61,768 bases of DNA, taken from Rhizobium sp. LC145 (GTDB lineage: Bacteria; Pseudomonadota; Alphaproteobacteria; Rhizobiales; Rhizobiaceae). Each line of letters starts with the position of its first letter. Position 1 is the stretch's first letter. The DNA is taken from positions 1 to 61,768 of the forward strand of contig NZ_LBHV01000017.1 in the NCBI RefSeq assembly GCF_001005825.1. Direction: 5' to 3'. The position numbers and the translations under genes were made by a program. Shown in pieces: positions 17,948 to 27,582 of the stretch. The notes below the pieces were generated by a model, which made no database searches, was not told the origin of the DNA, and was given only the letters and a program-made list of their open reading frames with translations.

Positions 17948-19078
17948 ATGACAACAGTCCCAGCCGGCGTAGGCAGGCGCCATCGGCTCAAGCTTCTCTA
18001 TATTCAGCCGGGAACGACCACGTTCGCCGGGATTGAGCGAGTTGTCGATACCATATGCTGCGGTCTTTCCGAGCGGTATCCGGACGAGTTCGAGGTGGAT
18101 GTGCTTTATGTCTCGGTCCACAAGAACAGACCTGCAGGTGATCGCAAGTATACCGTGATTGACAGCGTCGCGTCCGGTCGCATCGGCTTGATGAGGAACC
18201 TGCGGCGGATCATCGGCAGCAAGGACTACGATCTCGTCGTGGTGCCGCAGATCGAGCCGGCGGTCATCTGCATGGCATCCTGCATCGGCATGCGCCGCAA
18301 ATTTGCGGTTCATCTGCATGGCAATCCGCGTTTCGAGCGCAGCCACTTGAAGGCGAAGCTGCTCTTCCTGTTGATGAAGGCGTTCTTTCTGCCGCGGGTA
18401 TCATCCGTGTTCGGTACTTCCCCGCGTCAGCTCGAGGACTTCAAGGCATTGTTCAACAGCACGAGGCCGCAATATTGGGTTCCGAACCCGGTTCGAAAGT
18501 TCGAGAATGGCGCTTCACACGCTGGCAGCGAAGCCGGCCGCGTCACCTTCGTCAACGTCGGACGCTTCTCGTTTCAGAAGGGACAGGACATCCTGCTCGC
18601 TGCCTTTGAACGGCTTTGCAGACAGCGCCCGAATGTCAGGCTGAAGATTGTCGGCCACGGCGAGGAGGAGGCGGCTCTGCGCGCGGAGATCGCGCGTCTT
18701 GGCCTTCAGGGTCTGGTTGATCTGGAGCATCACCCGGATAGCCCTCAACCTGTGCTCCTCGCCAGCGACGTATACGTATCGAGTTCCCGCTGGGAGGGGT
18801 GGTCGCTTGCCATCTGCGAGGCGCTGCGGTTTGGCTTGCCGGTGGTGGCAACCGATTGCGAATTCGGGCCAAGCGACATTCTCGTCGATGACCGCCTTGG
18901 CCGCCTCGTGCCTGCGAACAGCGTCGAAGGCCTTTCCGAGGGGATGCTTTACTACTGCGATCATCTGGCGGCGGAACGGGCGCATGCGGATTTTCGCAGG
19001 GATTTTATCGACCGCTACAGCGAGGAACGTGTTGTCGAGGTTCACGCACAGGCCTTGCGAAGTGCCGTGAACGCGTAG
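17948..19078 (+). CDS. GT4-family glycosyltransferase
   Basis: A 376-residue GT-B transferase. LLYIQPGTTTFAGIERVV opens the acceptor domain; FVNVGRFSFQKGQDILL and SSSRWEGWSLAICEALRFG form the donor-binding half. It would add a sugar to the EPS repeat. The ATG at 17948 follows AAAAGGGAAAGG about ten bases upstream; an in-frame start at 17822 would add 42 residues that do not fit the family. Confidence 0.85.
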   Translation: MTTVPAGVGRRHRLKLLYIQPGTTTFAGIERVVDTICCGLSERYPDEFEVDVLYVSVHKNRPAGDRKYTVIDSVASGRIGLMRNLRRIIGSKDYDLVVVPQIEPAVICMASCIGMRRKFAVHLHGNPRFERSHLKAKLLFLLMKAFFLPRVSSVFGTSPRQLEDFKALFNSTRPQYWVPNPVRKFENGASHAGSEAGRVTFVNVGRFSFQKGQDILLAAFERLCRQRPNVRLKIVGHGEEEAALRAEIARLGLQGLVDLEHHPDSPQPVLLASDVYVSSSRWEGWSLAICEALRFGLPVVATDCEFGPSDILVDDRLGRLVPANSVEGLSEGMLYYCDHLAAERAHADFRRDFIDRYSEERVVEVHAQALRSAVNA

Positions 19079-19105
19079 TCTGCCAAAGAATATAGGAGGT
19101 GCATC

Positions 19106-20032
19106 ATGAGCTTCCGAATGACCCGTCGTGATCTCGTTTTCGGCTCGGCCATGGCCTATCTCGGGACCGGGCTCACACCTTCGTCAACGGAGGCCACCGA
19201 GCCCGAGGATCCGACAGTCGGCCGTGCCCTCGTCTTCGAAGACCGGTTCGAGACGCTCGATTGGTCGATCTGGAACGCCGGACCCAAGCCGACTGCCTCC
19301 GACACGGGCTTTTACGGACGTTCGGCCTTTGCAAGGAGTGTCGGGGAGGAGGGGGTCAATCCATACTCCATCGTCGATGATTCGGATGCGACCGGCGGCA
19401 AGGCTCTCCAGATCAGTGCGACATTTGTCGGCCGCGCCATGGACGTTCCGAGCTATTACGGCAACGTACACCCGGAATTTCAATGGATTTCGGGAAACAT
19501 CCAGACCGCCAGACGTGACGGAACAATCATCACCGGCTGGCGGCGGGGTTATCTCGAAGCGAGAATGTTGTTTCCCAAGCACCCTCTCACCTGGCCGGCG
19601 TTCTGGTTAATGAATGGGCGCAGCATCCTGCAGCCGCAAACAAGCATCGAGATCGACGTCGTGGAGCATAAGGGCTGGGAACTCACCACCTATGGCACCT
19701 ATCTGCATGAATGGGGTCAGCCGGGTGAGCACCATGAGGGGACGGGAGTGCAGACGCCTCTCGATGTGACGCAGGCTTATCACCGCTATGGGGTGCTGAT
19801 CACCGATACGGATTGCACGCCCTATTTCGAGCGACGTCCGGTCATAGACACCAAGACCGGGATGCCCGCCAAGTGGACGATCACGCGCTCGGCCGAAATG
19901 AATGAAAACAAGGACGTCTTCTGGCCGCTTCTGACGCTGGCCTTGCGGACCGACGTTCCGTTTCCGCAACCACTTCGCGGCGAAGACGCCTCCACCCACA
20001 TGCGGGTCGACTATTTTCAGGTCTATGCCTGA
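19106..20032 (+). CDS. GH16 endo-beta-glycanase (ExoK-like)
   Basis: A 308-residue secreted glycoside hydrolase. A twin-arginine-like N-terminus (TRRDLVFGSA) is followed by the GH16 jelly roll. The catalytic motif EIDVVE (near residue 182) supplies nucleophile and acid/base glutamates. Family members such as ExoK cut beta-1,3/1,4-linked EPS and set its chain length. An ideal AGGAGG lies six bases before the ATG. It is 27 bases after the GT4 gene and so probably co-transcribed with it. Confidence 0.9.
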   Translation: MSFRMTRRDLVFGSAMAYLGTGLTPSSTEATEPEDPTVGRALVFEDRFETLDWSIWNAGPKPTASDTGFYGRSAFARSVGEEGVNPYSIVDDSDATGGKALQISATFVGRAMDVPSYYGNVHPEFQWISGNIQTARRDGTIITGWRRGYLEARMLFPKHPLTWPAFWLMNGRSILQPQTSIEIDVVEHKGWELTTYGTYLHEWGQPGEHHEGTGVQTPLDVTQAYHRYGVLITDTDCTPYFERRPVIDTKTGMPAKWTITRSAEMNENKDVFWPLLTLALRTDVPFPQPLRGEDASTHMRVDYFQVYA

Positions 20033-20048
20033 TCTGACCCCATGCCAT

Positions 20049-21452
20049 TCAAGTCGCCGCAAGAGAGGCATGTTGAGGCAGTGACCCGCGTACGTCCTCC
20101 GTTTCGGGCTGGGCGGCCACCACACCTGCCAGGATGAAAAACATCAAGCCGAGATCGACGGTCGGACCTGCGACCAGCGCGCCGATCATTAGGCTACCGC
20201 ATGCATTGCGTGCTGCAAGCCGCACGTCCGACGTCATGCTGCGGGGAATTCCTCGCCGTTTGAAGAACGTGGTGAAAGCAAATAGCAGAAAGAAGACGGT
20301 CCCCGGCACGCCGACATTGGAAAGGAGGGCGATCACGAAACTCGAGGTACGCGACGTACCCAGGCCTACACCCCACCCGTAAGAATCCAGGAAGTTCTGG
20401 TATCCGTGGAAGTTCCATGCTCCGCGCTCAGCTGCAGACGATGACGTGGTCTTACTCAGCAGGAGGAGATCGATATAGTCGTAGATCCTCCGGTAGAGTT
20501 CATCGTTGAGCACGATGATCAGCAAGCCCAGGAGGAGGAGAGGGGGGACAAACAGCACGACACCGGAACTGCTCCAGGTTCCAGAGCGGCCGCCGGAGCG
20601 CATGACGGCTGTTACATACAGGATGAGGAAACATATCGGGAGCGCGAGCAGCCCCGTAGATGAGGTCGAACGCACCATCAGGATAAGCGAGAGCAGGAAG
20701 AGAGCGCCAGTCCATCGGTGATATCGGCCGCACAACCACATCGTTCCGCAAAAGCCGATTGCTCCGAGAGTCATCCCGGCGAAGGCCGATGCTTCCGGCC
20801 ATGATCCGACGATGCGCTTGACGCCCGCCACGACGTCATCGTGGTGGAATGTGTATTGGGCGTTTCGAATGAACAGGAAGATATCCTGGGCGCCGGTGCC
20901 ATACGTCACCAGATCGAGGATCCCGAACAGCGCATTGGCGAAGCTGAACGAGATGATCCCTATCGTGATCGCCTTGAACCCCGCCTTCGTAGAGCCGATG
21001 GCAATCATCAGAAGAAAGGTGAGGAGGTCAGCGGCGAGATAGACCGCCTGCGTGAAATTGCTGGAGACCGGCCCCAGGGGAACCGTGCTGCCGGTGGAAG
21101 GATATTCCGAGGCGCCGAGCGGGATGATCTCCGACATTCTTGCAAGCAGGCGGGGTGCGAAGAAACCCGATGCTATACCGTAGACCACGAGGCAGGCCAG
21201 CCAGAAGGCCGGCTGGGGAAAGTTGAGCGCTCTGATGGCGACCGAAAAATTCGTTCGAAAAGAGAAGGTGGCGACGGCCAGAAAGGCGAGAAACAGGTGG
21301 GCAGGCTGGATGTTCGCCGAGCCTGCCAGTATGGCCCCCGCGGCACCGAAGACGGTGAGGGTGATAAACGCGACGACGGTGGCATTACGACTTGCAAACA
21401 GACAATAAAGTCCGAGAACAAGGGTGAAAATCCCGATCGGTTCCAGGCTCAT
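20049..21452 (-). CDS. Wzy-like EPS polymerase / O-antigen ligase family protein
   Basis: A 467-residue polytopic protein with around ten membrane segments and a large loop containing RIVGSWPEASAFAG. The C-terminal WGVGLGTSRTSSF loop is typical of O-antigen ligase/polymerase (Wzy_C, ExoQ-like) proteins. It would join flipped repeats in the periplasm. The ATG at 21452 has GGGTGG just upstream, so I prefer it to the in-frame start at 21605. It converges on the GH16 gene. Confidence 0.75.
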   Translation of the reverse strand: MSLEPIGIFTLVLGLYCLFASRNATVVAFITLTVFGAAGAILAGSANIQPAHLFLAFLAVATFSFRTNFSVAIRALNFPQPAFWLACLVVYGIASGFFAPRLLARMSEIIPLGASEYPSTGSTVPLGPVSSNFTQAVYLAADLLTFLLMIAIGSTKAGFKAITIGIISFSFANALFGILDLVTYGTGAQDIFLFIRNAQYTFHHDDVVAGVKRIVGSWPEASAFAGMTLGAIGFCGTMWLCGRYHRWTGALFLLSLILMVRSTSSTGLLALPICFLILYVTAVMRSGGRSGTWSSSGVVLFVPPLLLLGLLIIVLNDELYRRIYDYIDLLLLSKTTSSSAAERGAWNFHGYQNFLDSYGWGVGLGTSRTSSFVIALLSNVGVPGTVFFLLFAFTTFFKRRGIPRSMTSDVRLAARNACGSLMIGALVAGPTVDLGLMFFILAGVVAAQPETEDVRGSLPQHASLAAT

Positions 21453-21634
21453 GCGCCACCCATTCGGCCGATTTAGTGGATCAGCATTCTTTCGGCAGTA
21501 ATACTCGCGTCTTTTCGGTCGTTGCTTGTTCCAGACGAACAACAGCAGTTTCTTGATCGGGAGAATAAATGCAAGCGGCTTTCCGCGGTATGCACGTGCT
21601 GACAACAGACAGGATGCGGCTTGAGGTCCGAGGG

Positions 21635-22358
21635 ATGCTCTATTCCGGCTGGGCGGCTGCAGCGATCGGCTTTACCCTCGGCAACGATCTCTTGATCGTC
21701 ACGGGCGCGCTGGTCGGCTCCTCGGGTGCGATCCTGTCCTACATCATGTGCAAGGCCATGAACCGCTCCTTCGTTTCAGTCATCCTCGGCGGTTTCGGCC
21801 GGCACGACAGGTTCGGCCATGGAACTCGAGGGTGAGCAGGTCGCAATCGACGCTGAAGGTGTCGCGGCAGCGCTGAACGATGCCGACAGCGTCATCATTG
21901 TCCCGTGTTACGGCATGGCGGTGGCACAGGCGCAACAGGCCGTTTCCGAGCTGACGCGCAAGCTGCGTGCGGACGGCAAGACAGTGCGTTCGCCATCCAT
22001 CCAGTCGCCGGTCGTCTGCCTGGCCATATGAACGTGTTGCTCGCCGAGGCGAAAGTGTCATACGACATCGTGCTTGAGATGCATGAGATCAACAGCGACT
22101 TCCCGAATACGGATGTCGTGATCGTCATCGGCTCGAACGACATCGTCAATCCGGCTGCCCCAGGAAGCCCCCAACTCGCCGGTCGCCGGCATGCCGATGC
22201 TCATGGTCTGCAAGGCCAAGCAGGTGTTCGTGTCCAAGCGCGGCCAGGGCACCGGCTATTTCGGCATCGAGAACCCGTTGTTCTACAAGGACAACACCCG
22301 CATGTTCTATGGTGATGCGAAGAAATCGATCTCAGATTTGCTACCAAAGATTGGCTGA
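21635..22358 (+). pseudogene. pntB: pntB (NADP transhydrogenase beta subunit) C-terminal remnant
   Basis: Three pieces in different frames reproduce the C-terminal third of PntB. The first has YSGWAAAAIGFTLGND, IVTGALVGSSGAILSYIM and CKAMNRSF. The second has DADSVIIVPCYGMAVAQAQ, and the third IHPVAGRLPGHMNVLLAEAK. The tail reads VAGMPMLMVCKAKQ up to a TGA at 22356-22358. At least three frameshifts separate them and the N-terminal two-thirds are absent. This NADP(H)-binding domain cannot function. It marks the boundary between the EPS and sulfatase regions and shows past recombination. Confidence 0.85.
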
Positions 22359-22709
22359 CCTGGCCGGATGAGACTCCATTCTCGCCGAAGCTTGCTCCGG
22401 CCGGTGTCGCTTCATTGTAAAGAACCGAATTTGCGCACTAGTGCGCCGCCTCGACGAATTGAAGTTCCATAATAGAGGCTTACGCCGCAGCCAACGCTTC
22501 GCTTAAATCAAGTCATCGGATTTTCAATCGCTTAGCGAATCTAAGGCGCGGGTCGGTGGTTCATTCCGCTCAAGAGCAGGGAGTTGCCTTCACCATTTAC
22601 GGCAGCGTGAGAACAGCATTGGAACGTGTAGCCGGTTTGGTCACTTCCCTGAGGAATTTCAGCATGACCTTGATCGGCGGGAACAGGCTTAGGGACGCCG
22701 GTAAGCAGG
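22359..22709. other. Intergenic stretch between two gene remnants
   Basis: About 350 bases with no supported gene. It contains one striking element, a perfect 14-bp palindrome (GCGCACTAGTGCGC, 22433-22446), which could be an operator or a short hairpin. The rest may be decayed coding DNA. Confidence 0.4.
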
Positions 22710-23066
22710 GTGAGCCTCAACGGCCAGGATATTTCCAGGGATTGCCTGGCGGAGGACAAGATCAAGACCCGACCGTCCGGTGCGGCGGCGTGGGAGGTCG
22801 GGTTTGCGGCGGCAGCCGATGGCGGCGCTCGCTTCCGCCTGAAGTATGACGGACGGAAATTGCCTTTCCTGCAGACCTTGCGCAATGCTCACGAAGGGAT
22901 AAACGTGTTCTGCATCGAACCTGCGACCCACGACCGCCTGCCGCGAAAGGAGTTGCGCGAGATGGAAGCCCTGGCATCAACGCCGCGTGGCGGCTCGCAC
23001 ATGTTCCATCTCGAATGCTTTTCGACAGCGGCAAGTAGCTCTTGTAAGCACAGTTCGCCGGAATGA
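22710..23066 (+). pseudogene. DUF4432 (aldose-1-epimerase-like) C-terminal remnant
   Basis: A 118-residue frame whose middle, KLPFLQTLRNAHEGINVF followed by CIEPATHDR, resembles the C-terminal part of DUF4432 proteins (galactose mutarotase-like fold). The rest of the roughly 300-residue family is missing, so I treat it as a fragment. Its stop codon overlaps the first ATG of the downstream sulfatase-activating enzyme gene. Intact relatives would act on a sugar, which fits a sulfated-sugar locus, but this copy is probably not functional. Confidence 0.5.
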
Positions 23067-23083
23067 AAAAGTTCGGAGATATA

Positions 23084-24043
23084 ATGAGCGGATGCTGTTC
23101 GGCAATCAGCCGAAACAATGGAAGTGAAGGGGCGGAGAAAACTGCGAAGATTTCATCGCGGGGCAAAGCCGGCAAGGTGATCGCCGTCAAAGGCGGCGAA
23201 ACCTTCGTCGGAACCAACGATCCGGCCCTTGCAACCGATGGCGAAGGCCCGGAACGCAAAGTTACCGTCAACGACTTCTTCCTTGAATCTGAAACTGTCA
23301 CAGTCTCACGCTTCGCAGAGTTCGTCGAGGCTACGGGATACATCACGGAAGCGGAGAAGTTCGGCTATAGCGCAGTATTTGCCGGCCTTCTGCAGGACGA
23401 AATGCGCGTGGCGGAAAATGTCGCGGGCACGCCTTGGTGGGCGCGCGTTCACGGCGCGATCTGGAATGCGCCAGAGGGTCCTGGGAGTTCCATCGAGGAT
23501 CGTATGGACCATCCAGTGACCCAGGTTTCATGGAATGACGCCATGGCGTTCGCCGCCTGGGTCGGAGGCCGACTTCCGACGGAGGCTGAATGGGAGCATG
23601 CGGCCAGAGGCGGCAACCGTCGCCGGCGCTATCCCTGGGGCGACGAAGAGCCCACGGACGAGAAGGTTTTCTGCAATATCTGGCAAGGTCGTTTCCCTCG
23701 CGAGAACACGCTGGTGGATGGCTTTTTCGGTACTGCGCCAGCGCGCAGCTTCAAGCCTACCGATGATGGTTTTTATAATCTATGCGGCAATGTGTGGGAA
23801 TGGGCGAGCGAGCCATTCCGCGTGAGATCGCTGTCGCGCCAGGCGAAGATGCGAAACGAGCAGGCGAGGAAAAATAGCGACAGGGTGCTCAAGGGTGGCT
23901 CGTTCCTTTGCCACAAGAGCTATTGCTATCGATATCGGATTGCTGCCCGCATGGGCCTGTCGCCAGATAGTGCCTCCAGCAATACCGGCTTTCGTATCGC
24001 CTATGATGCCCGTCCCGATGCGAGCCGCAATTCCGGTATGTGA
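23084..24043 (+). CDS. Formylglycine-generating enzyme (sulfatase-activating)
   Basis: A 319-residue FGE-sulfatase-domain (SUMF1-type) protein. It converts the active-site cysteine of type I sulfatases to formylglycine, a copper- and oxygen-dependent reaction. The decisive feature is GGSFLCHKSYCYRYR near residue 271: it holds both catalytic cysteines (about C276 and C281), which mere SUMF-fold relatives lack. LPTEAEWEHAARGG and NLCGNVWEW are other family blocks. I chose ATG 23084 (MSGCCSA) with GGAG five bases upstream over ATG 23063. Two Cys-type sulfatases lie within 8 kb, its obvious clients. Confidence 0.9.
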   Translation: MSGCCSAISRNNGSEGAEKTAKISSRGKAGKVIAVKGGETFVGTNDPALATDGEGPERKVTVNDFFLESETVTVSRFAEFVEATGYITEAEKFGYSAVFAGLLQDEMRVAENVAGTPWWARVHGAIWNAPEGPGSSIEDRMDHPVTQVSWNDAMAFAAWVGGRLPTEAEWEHAARGGNRRRRYPWGDEEPTDEKVFCNIWQGRFPRENTLVDGFFGTAPARSFKPTDDGFYNLCGNVWEWASEPFRVRSLSRQAKMRNEQARKNSDRVLKGGSFLCHKSYCYRYRIAARMGLSPDSASSNTGFRIAYDARPDASRNSGM

Positions 24044-24077
24044 CCGAGGATAGGGCGGAGGCAGGCTTGCATCGCCA

Positions 24078-24749
24078 TCACCAGGGAAGAATCTGACCGT
24101 TGTAATTGTAGAATGTACCGGTCTGGTGAGGACCGGCTTCGGCAATGACTTCCCGCATGCGGGAGACGCTTGCGGAAACCGTCAGACCGACATCGCCTGC
24201 AACCGCAACATTTCCGGGATGAATGCCGAGTACGCAGATCTGTCGCGGCGCGAGATCGATCGCGAAGCTCTTCATGATCATGTTCAAGCCCGCCTTGCTT
24301 GATCGATATGCGTAGGAAATGCCGGTATTGTTGAGGCCGATCGAACCCATGCGGCTGGAAACGAAGGCGATTACCTTTAGATCACTCCACGCCACATGCT
24401 CGATGAACGCTCTGGAGACGACGAAGGCGCCGATAAGGTTCACCTCGAGCATCCGCCGCCAGAGATCAAGATCGGTATCGCAAAGGGAAAAATGAGGGCC
24501 CGGGATGCCGGCATTGTTGAGTAGGATGTCTATCCTCTCGGAGCGTAGGTCGTTCGCCAATTCCAAAACGCTGTCCGTATCGGTGACGTCGAGTTTCATC
24601 ACCTCGACGTTCGAGCCGAAGTCATGCTTGGCAAGAAGCTCTTCAGGGTCAAGGCAGGTGGCGATCACGCGATCGCCTCTTGCTGCATATTGAAGGGCGA
24701 ACTCTTCGCCCAGGCCGCGGTCGCAGCCGGTAATCAGGACGGTTGCCAT
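24078..24749 (-). CDS. Short-chain dehydrogenase/reductase
   Basis: A 223-residue SDR. TGCDRGLGEEFAL (cofactor-binding TGxxxGxG), NNAGIPG, and a catalytic Tyr/Lys in YAYRSSKAG are all present. It would oxidise or reduce a hydroxyl/carbonyl with NAD(P). Divergent from the LacI gene at 24955, so it may belong to the same regulated set and act on a product of desulfation; that is inference. GGAAAA precedes the ATG. It converges on the FGE gene. Confidence 0.85.
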   Translation of the reverse strand: MATVLITGCDRGLGEEFALQYAARGDRVIATCLDPEELLAKHDFGSNVEVMKLDVTDTDSVLELANDLRSERIDILLNNAGIPGPHFSLCDTDLDLWRRMLEVNLIGAFVVSRAFIEHVAWSDLKVIAFVSSRMGSIGLNNTGISYAYRSSKAGLNMIMKSFAIDLAPRQICVLGIHPGNVAVAGDVGLTVSASVSRMREVIAEAGPHQTGTFYNYNGQILPW

Positions 24750-24954
24750 GGGTTTTCCAGTTCAAGAACATTTTGGGATGCGCGTCTGAGCGCCGCCAAA
24801 CGACGTGAATTTCCGATTTGCTCGGGCTTCGCGAGAAAGCAGATTAGTATCGTTTCCGAGAGAACGTCAAGATGCAATTTAAAATTTGACATTTCAGCAA
24901 TTTACATCTCATCATCAGTTATGAAAACGCTACCATCTGTAACGTGAAGGGTGC

Positions 24955-25962
24955 ATGAGAAAAGCCATATCCCGCCGTCCGAAAATGGCCGATGTCGCGC
25001 GCATGGCGGGCGTATCGGTCACCACCGTTTCGCGCTCATATAACGAGCCGGATGCCGTTTCCGAGAAGATCAGGCTGCGGATCGCGGAAGCGGCGCGATC
25101 GCTCGCCTATGTCCCGAACGTGATGGCGGGCAGCCTTGCGGCGGCCCGCAGCAAGACGGTGGCGGTGGTCGTGCCGACTCTCAACAACTCGGTTTTCGCC
25201 TTGATGCTGGAAGAGCTGGGTGGCGTCCTTAACCGCCGCGGCTATCAGATCATGGTGTCATCCAGCGATTACGTCCTCGAACGCGAGGAAGAACTCGTCA
25301 AATCGTTGCTCTCCTGGTCGCCTGCCGGCATTGTGCTGGTTGGCCGGCACCACTCCCGCGGCACGCTGCGCCTGCTGGTCGAGGACGGCCTGCCGGTGGT
25401 GGAAGTCGGTGAATATCTGGAAGGCGCGATCGACAGTAATATCGGTTTCTCGCACCGCGATGTGGGGCGTCGCATTGGGCGCCATTTCGCGGATCTCGAT
25501 ATCGGCCGTCTCGGGCTTGCATTGGTGGCATTGCCGGGCGACCACAGGGCGGCGGATCGCGCCGTGGGCTTTCGCGAGGCCGTGCACGAGGCGGGGCTTC
25601 ACCTGGAGGAATTCGCTCTGTCCGAGCGGGCATCGTCGAAGGGAGGTGCTACGGCGTTCGCGGACTTGATGGGGCGACCGGAACGTCCGCAGGCCATCTT
25701 CTTTTCCAATGACATGCTTTGTTTGGGAGCGCTCTTCGAAGCTGGCCGGCTTGGTATTCGTGTCCCCGATGACGTGAAGCTCTGTGGTTATGGAGATTTC
25801 GACTTTGCGGCTACCTCATCACCTTCGCTGAGCTCTGTCCGCCCTCCGGATCGGGAGATCGGCAGGCGGGCGGGCGAGCTTCTGCTGGAGAGGTTTCAGG
25901 GTGAAGGAGCCCCCGTATCAATCAATCTTGGCTTCGAACATATCGTGCGTGCCTCCGGTTAA
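24955..25962 (+). CDS. LacI-family transcriptional regulator
   Basis: A 335-residue repressor. The N-terminal helix-turn-helix reads MADVARMAGVSVTTVSRSYN and continues to a hinge around residue 55-62 (YVPNVMAGSLA). A periplasmic-binding-like effector domain follows (KTVAVVVPTLNNSVFA, IFFSNDMLCLGAL). Sugar-type effectors are usual for this GntR-GluRS-like LacI group. It precedes the first sulfatase by 42 bases on the same strand, so the two are probably one operon with the regulator controlling sulfatase expression. Confidence 0.9.
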   Translation: MRKAISRRPKMADVARMAGVSVTTVSRSYNEPDAVSEKIRLRIAEAARSLAYVPNVMAGSLAAARSKTVAVVVPTLNNSVFALMLEELGGVLNRRGYQIMVSSSDYVLEREEELVKSLLSWSPAGIVLVGRHHSRGTLRLLVEDGLPVVEVGEYLEGAIDSNIGFSHRDVGRRIGRHFADLDIGRLGLALVALPGDHRAADRAVGFREAVHEAGLHLEEFALSERASSKGGATAFADLMGRPERPQAIFFSNDMLCLGALFEAGRLGIRVPDDVKLCGYGDFDFAATSSPSLSSVRPPDREIGRRAGELLLERFQGEGAPVSINLGFEHIVRASG

Positions 25963-26004
25963 TTGGATGTGGCGATGTTTGAAGCCTTAGGCGCGAGGAA
26001 ATAG

Positions 26005-27501
26005 ATGGCAAAACCCCAAAAACGCCCCAACATCATCTTCGTCATAACGGATCAGCAGCGTTTCGACACGATCGCTGCCGGTGGGTTCCCCTATATGAAG
26101 ACGCCAACCTTCGACCGCATGGTCAGAGAAGGCACGTATTTTCGCAAGACCTACGTGACCTCGCCCTCCTGCGCGCCGTCGCGCGCGAGTCTCTTCACAG
26201 GCGTTTATCCGCATACCAATGGGGTTTTTCGCAATGACGAGCCCTGGGCGTTCAGCTGGGTGCAGCAGCTCGCCGAATCCGGTTACCGCTGCGTCAACGT
26301 CGGTAAGATGCATACATCTCCTTTCGAGGATTCCTTCGGCTTTCACGAACGGCATGTGGTGGAAAACAAGGATCGCGCGACGGCTCGCCTGCCGTTTTTT
26401 CTCGACCAGTGGGACAAGGCGATCTGGACACGCGGTTTAGAAAAGCCGAGCCGCGTCACCTATCGCCGGCGGGAGGATTACCGATCCTCGCTCGGTGCGT
26501 TCGTCTGGCCGCTCCCCGAAGATCTCCATTCGGACAATTTTGTGCCCCAGCTCGCTCGGATGTGGGTTGATTCCTATTCCGGCCAGGAACCGTTCTTCTT
26601 GCAGATCGGCATTCCGGGGCCGCATCCGCCTTACGACCCGACGCAGGAATATCTCGATCTGTACGCCGATGCCGATCTGCCTGAGCCGATCTTGAGCGAG
26701 GAAGATATAGCAGCGCAGCCGTCTGCGCTCCAGAAGCTGCGTGAGCAGCATCTGGCGGTCGATCACGACGCCGTCGTGCATCTTGCGCATCCGACCAAAG
26801 AACAGCTGCGGCGCCAGCGGCAGCATTATTTTGCGAATGTCTCAATGATCGATGCCCAAATGGCGAAGCTGATAGAGGCAGTCGAGCGGCGCGGCGTGCT
26901 CGAGGACACGATCTTCATCTTCACGTCCGATCATGGCGACAGTCTCAACGACCATGGCCAGAGTCAGAAATGGTCGATGTACGAGCAGAGCGTTCGGGTG
27001 CCTGCCATCGTCTGGTCTCCCGGCCGCGTGGTAGAGGGCAGGATGGTCGACGATCTGGTATCGCTCTTCGATTTCGCACCGACCATTCTGGAGCTTGCCG
27101 GCCTGCCGGTCCCGGTTTGGATGGAAGCGCGATCGCTGCTGCCTTACCTTAGTGGCGAGGAGTGCGAGCCGCGAAAGTTCGTGTTTTCGGAGCATGCCGG
27201 CGACCGGATTTTAAGCGGTACCGAATTCATGACGATGATCCGCAGCCATCGCTACAAGCTCGTGCATTTCGTCGACAGCGACGAAGGGCAATTATTCGAC
27301 ATGGACTGCGATCCGAGAGAGATCGACAACCTCTGGGACGATCCGGCGCATCAGGCGACCAGGCAAGAACTCATCTCGGAAATTTTGAAATGGCGGATCA
27401 GAAGCTCGCTCAAAACGCAGAGCTGGACGCTGGCGAGTGTCAAACTGGGCGCAAATTCGGGGCGCACGCCAGTCAGCAACGCCCGGCAGGGCGGCGAATG
27501 A
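26005..27501 (+). CDS. Type I (Cys-type) sulfatase
   Basis: A 498-residue alkaline-phosphatase-fold sulfatase. NIIFVITDQQRFD supplies two metal-binding aspartates. SCAPSRASLFTG holds the CxPSR signature, with Cys56 the residue to be turned to formylglycine. IFTSDHGD supplies the distal metal ligands. It hydrolyses sulfate esters; arylsulfatase, choline-sulfatase and carbohydrate-sulfatase are all possible. No signal peptide is visible, so it is probably cytoplasmic. GAGG precedes the ATG. It depends on the FGE encoded at 23084. Confidence 0.9.
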   Translation: MAKPQKRPNIIFVITDQQRFDTIAAGGFPYMKTPTFDRMVREGTYFRKTYVTSPSCAPSRASLFTGVYPHTNGVFRNDEPWAFSWVQQLAESGYRCVNVGKMHTSPFEDSFGFHERHVVENKDRATARLPFFLDQWDKAIWTRGLEKPSRVTYRRREDYRSSLGAFVWPLPEDLHSDNFVPQLARMWVDSYSGQEPFFLQIGIPGPHPPYDPTQEYLDLYADADLPEPILSEEDIAAQPSALQKLREQHLAVDHDAVVHLAHPTKEQLRRQRQHYFANVSMIDAQMAKLIEAVERRGVLEDTIFIFTSDHGDSLNDHGQSQKWSMYEQSVRVPAIVWSPGRVVEGRMVDDLVSLFDFAPTILELAGLPVPVWMEARSLLPYLSGEECEPRKFVFSEHAGDRILSGTEFMTMIRSHRYKLVHFVDSDEGQLFDMDCDPREIDNLWDDPAHQATRQELISEILKWRIRSSLKTQSWTLASVKLGANSGRTPVSNARQGGE

Positions 27502-27582
27502 GTTTATGAAGAGAGCTGCCAGGACAGGCCAGTACTGTCTTGTTGGCAAATGAAGAACGAATTGAAGCTCGGGAAGGGTCGC

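Noticed and set aside
24850..24866. Weak inverted repeat CGTTTC...GAACG as a LacI operator
   Set aside because: Only the outer four bases match well; too weak to call.
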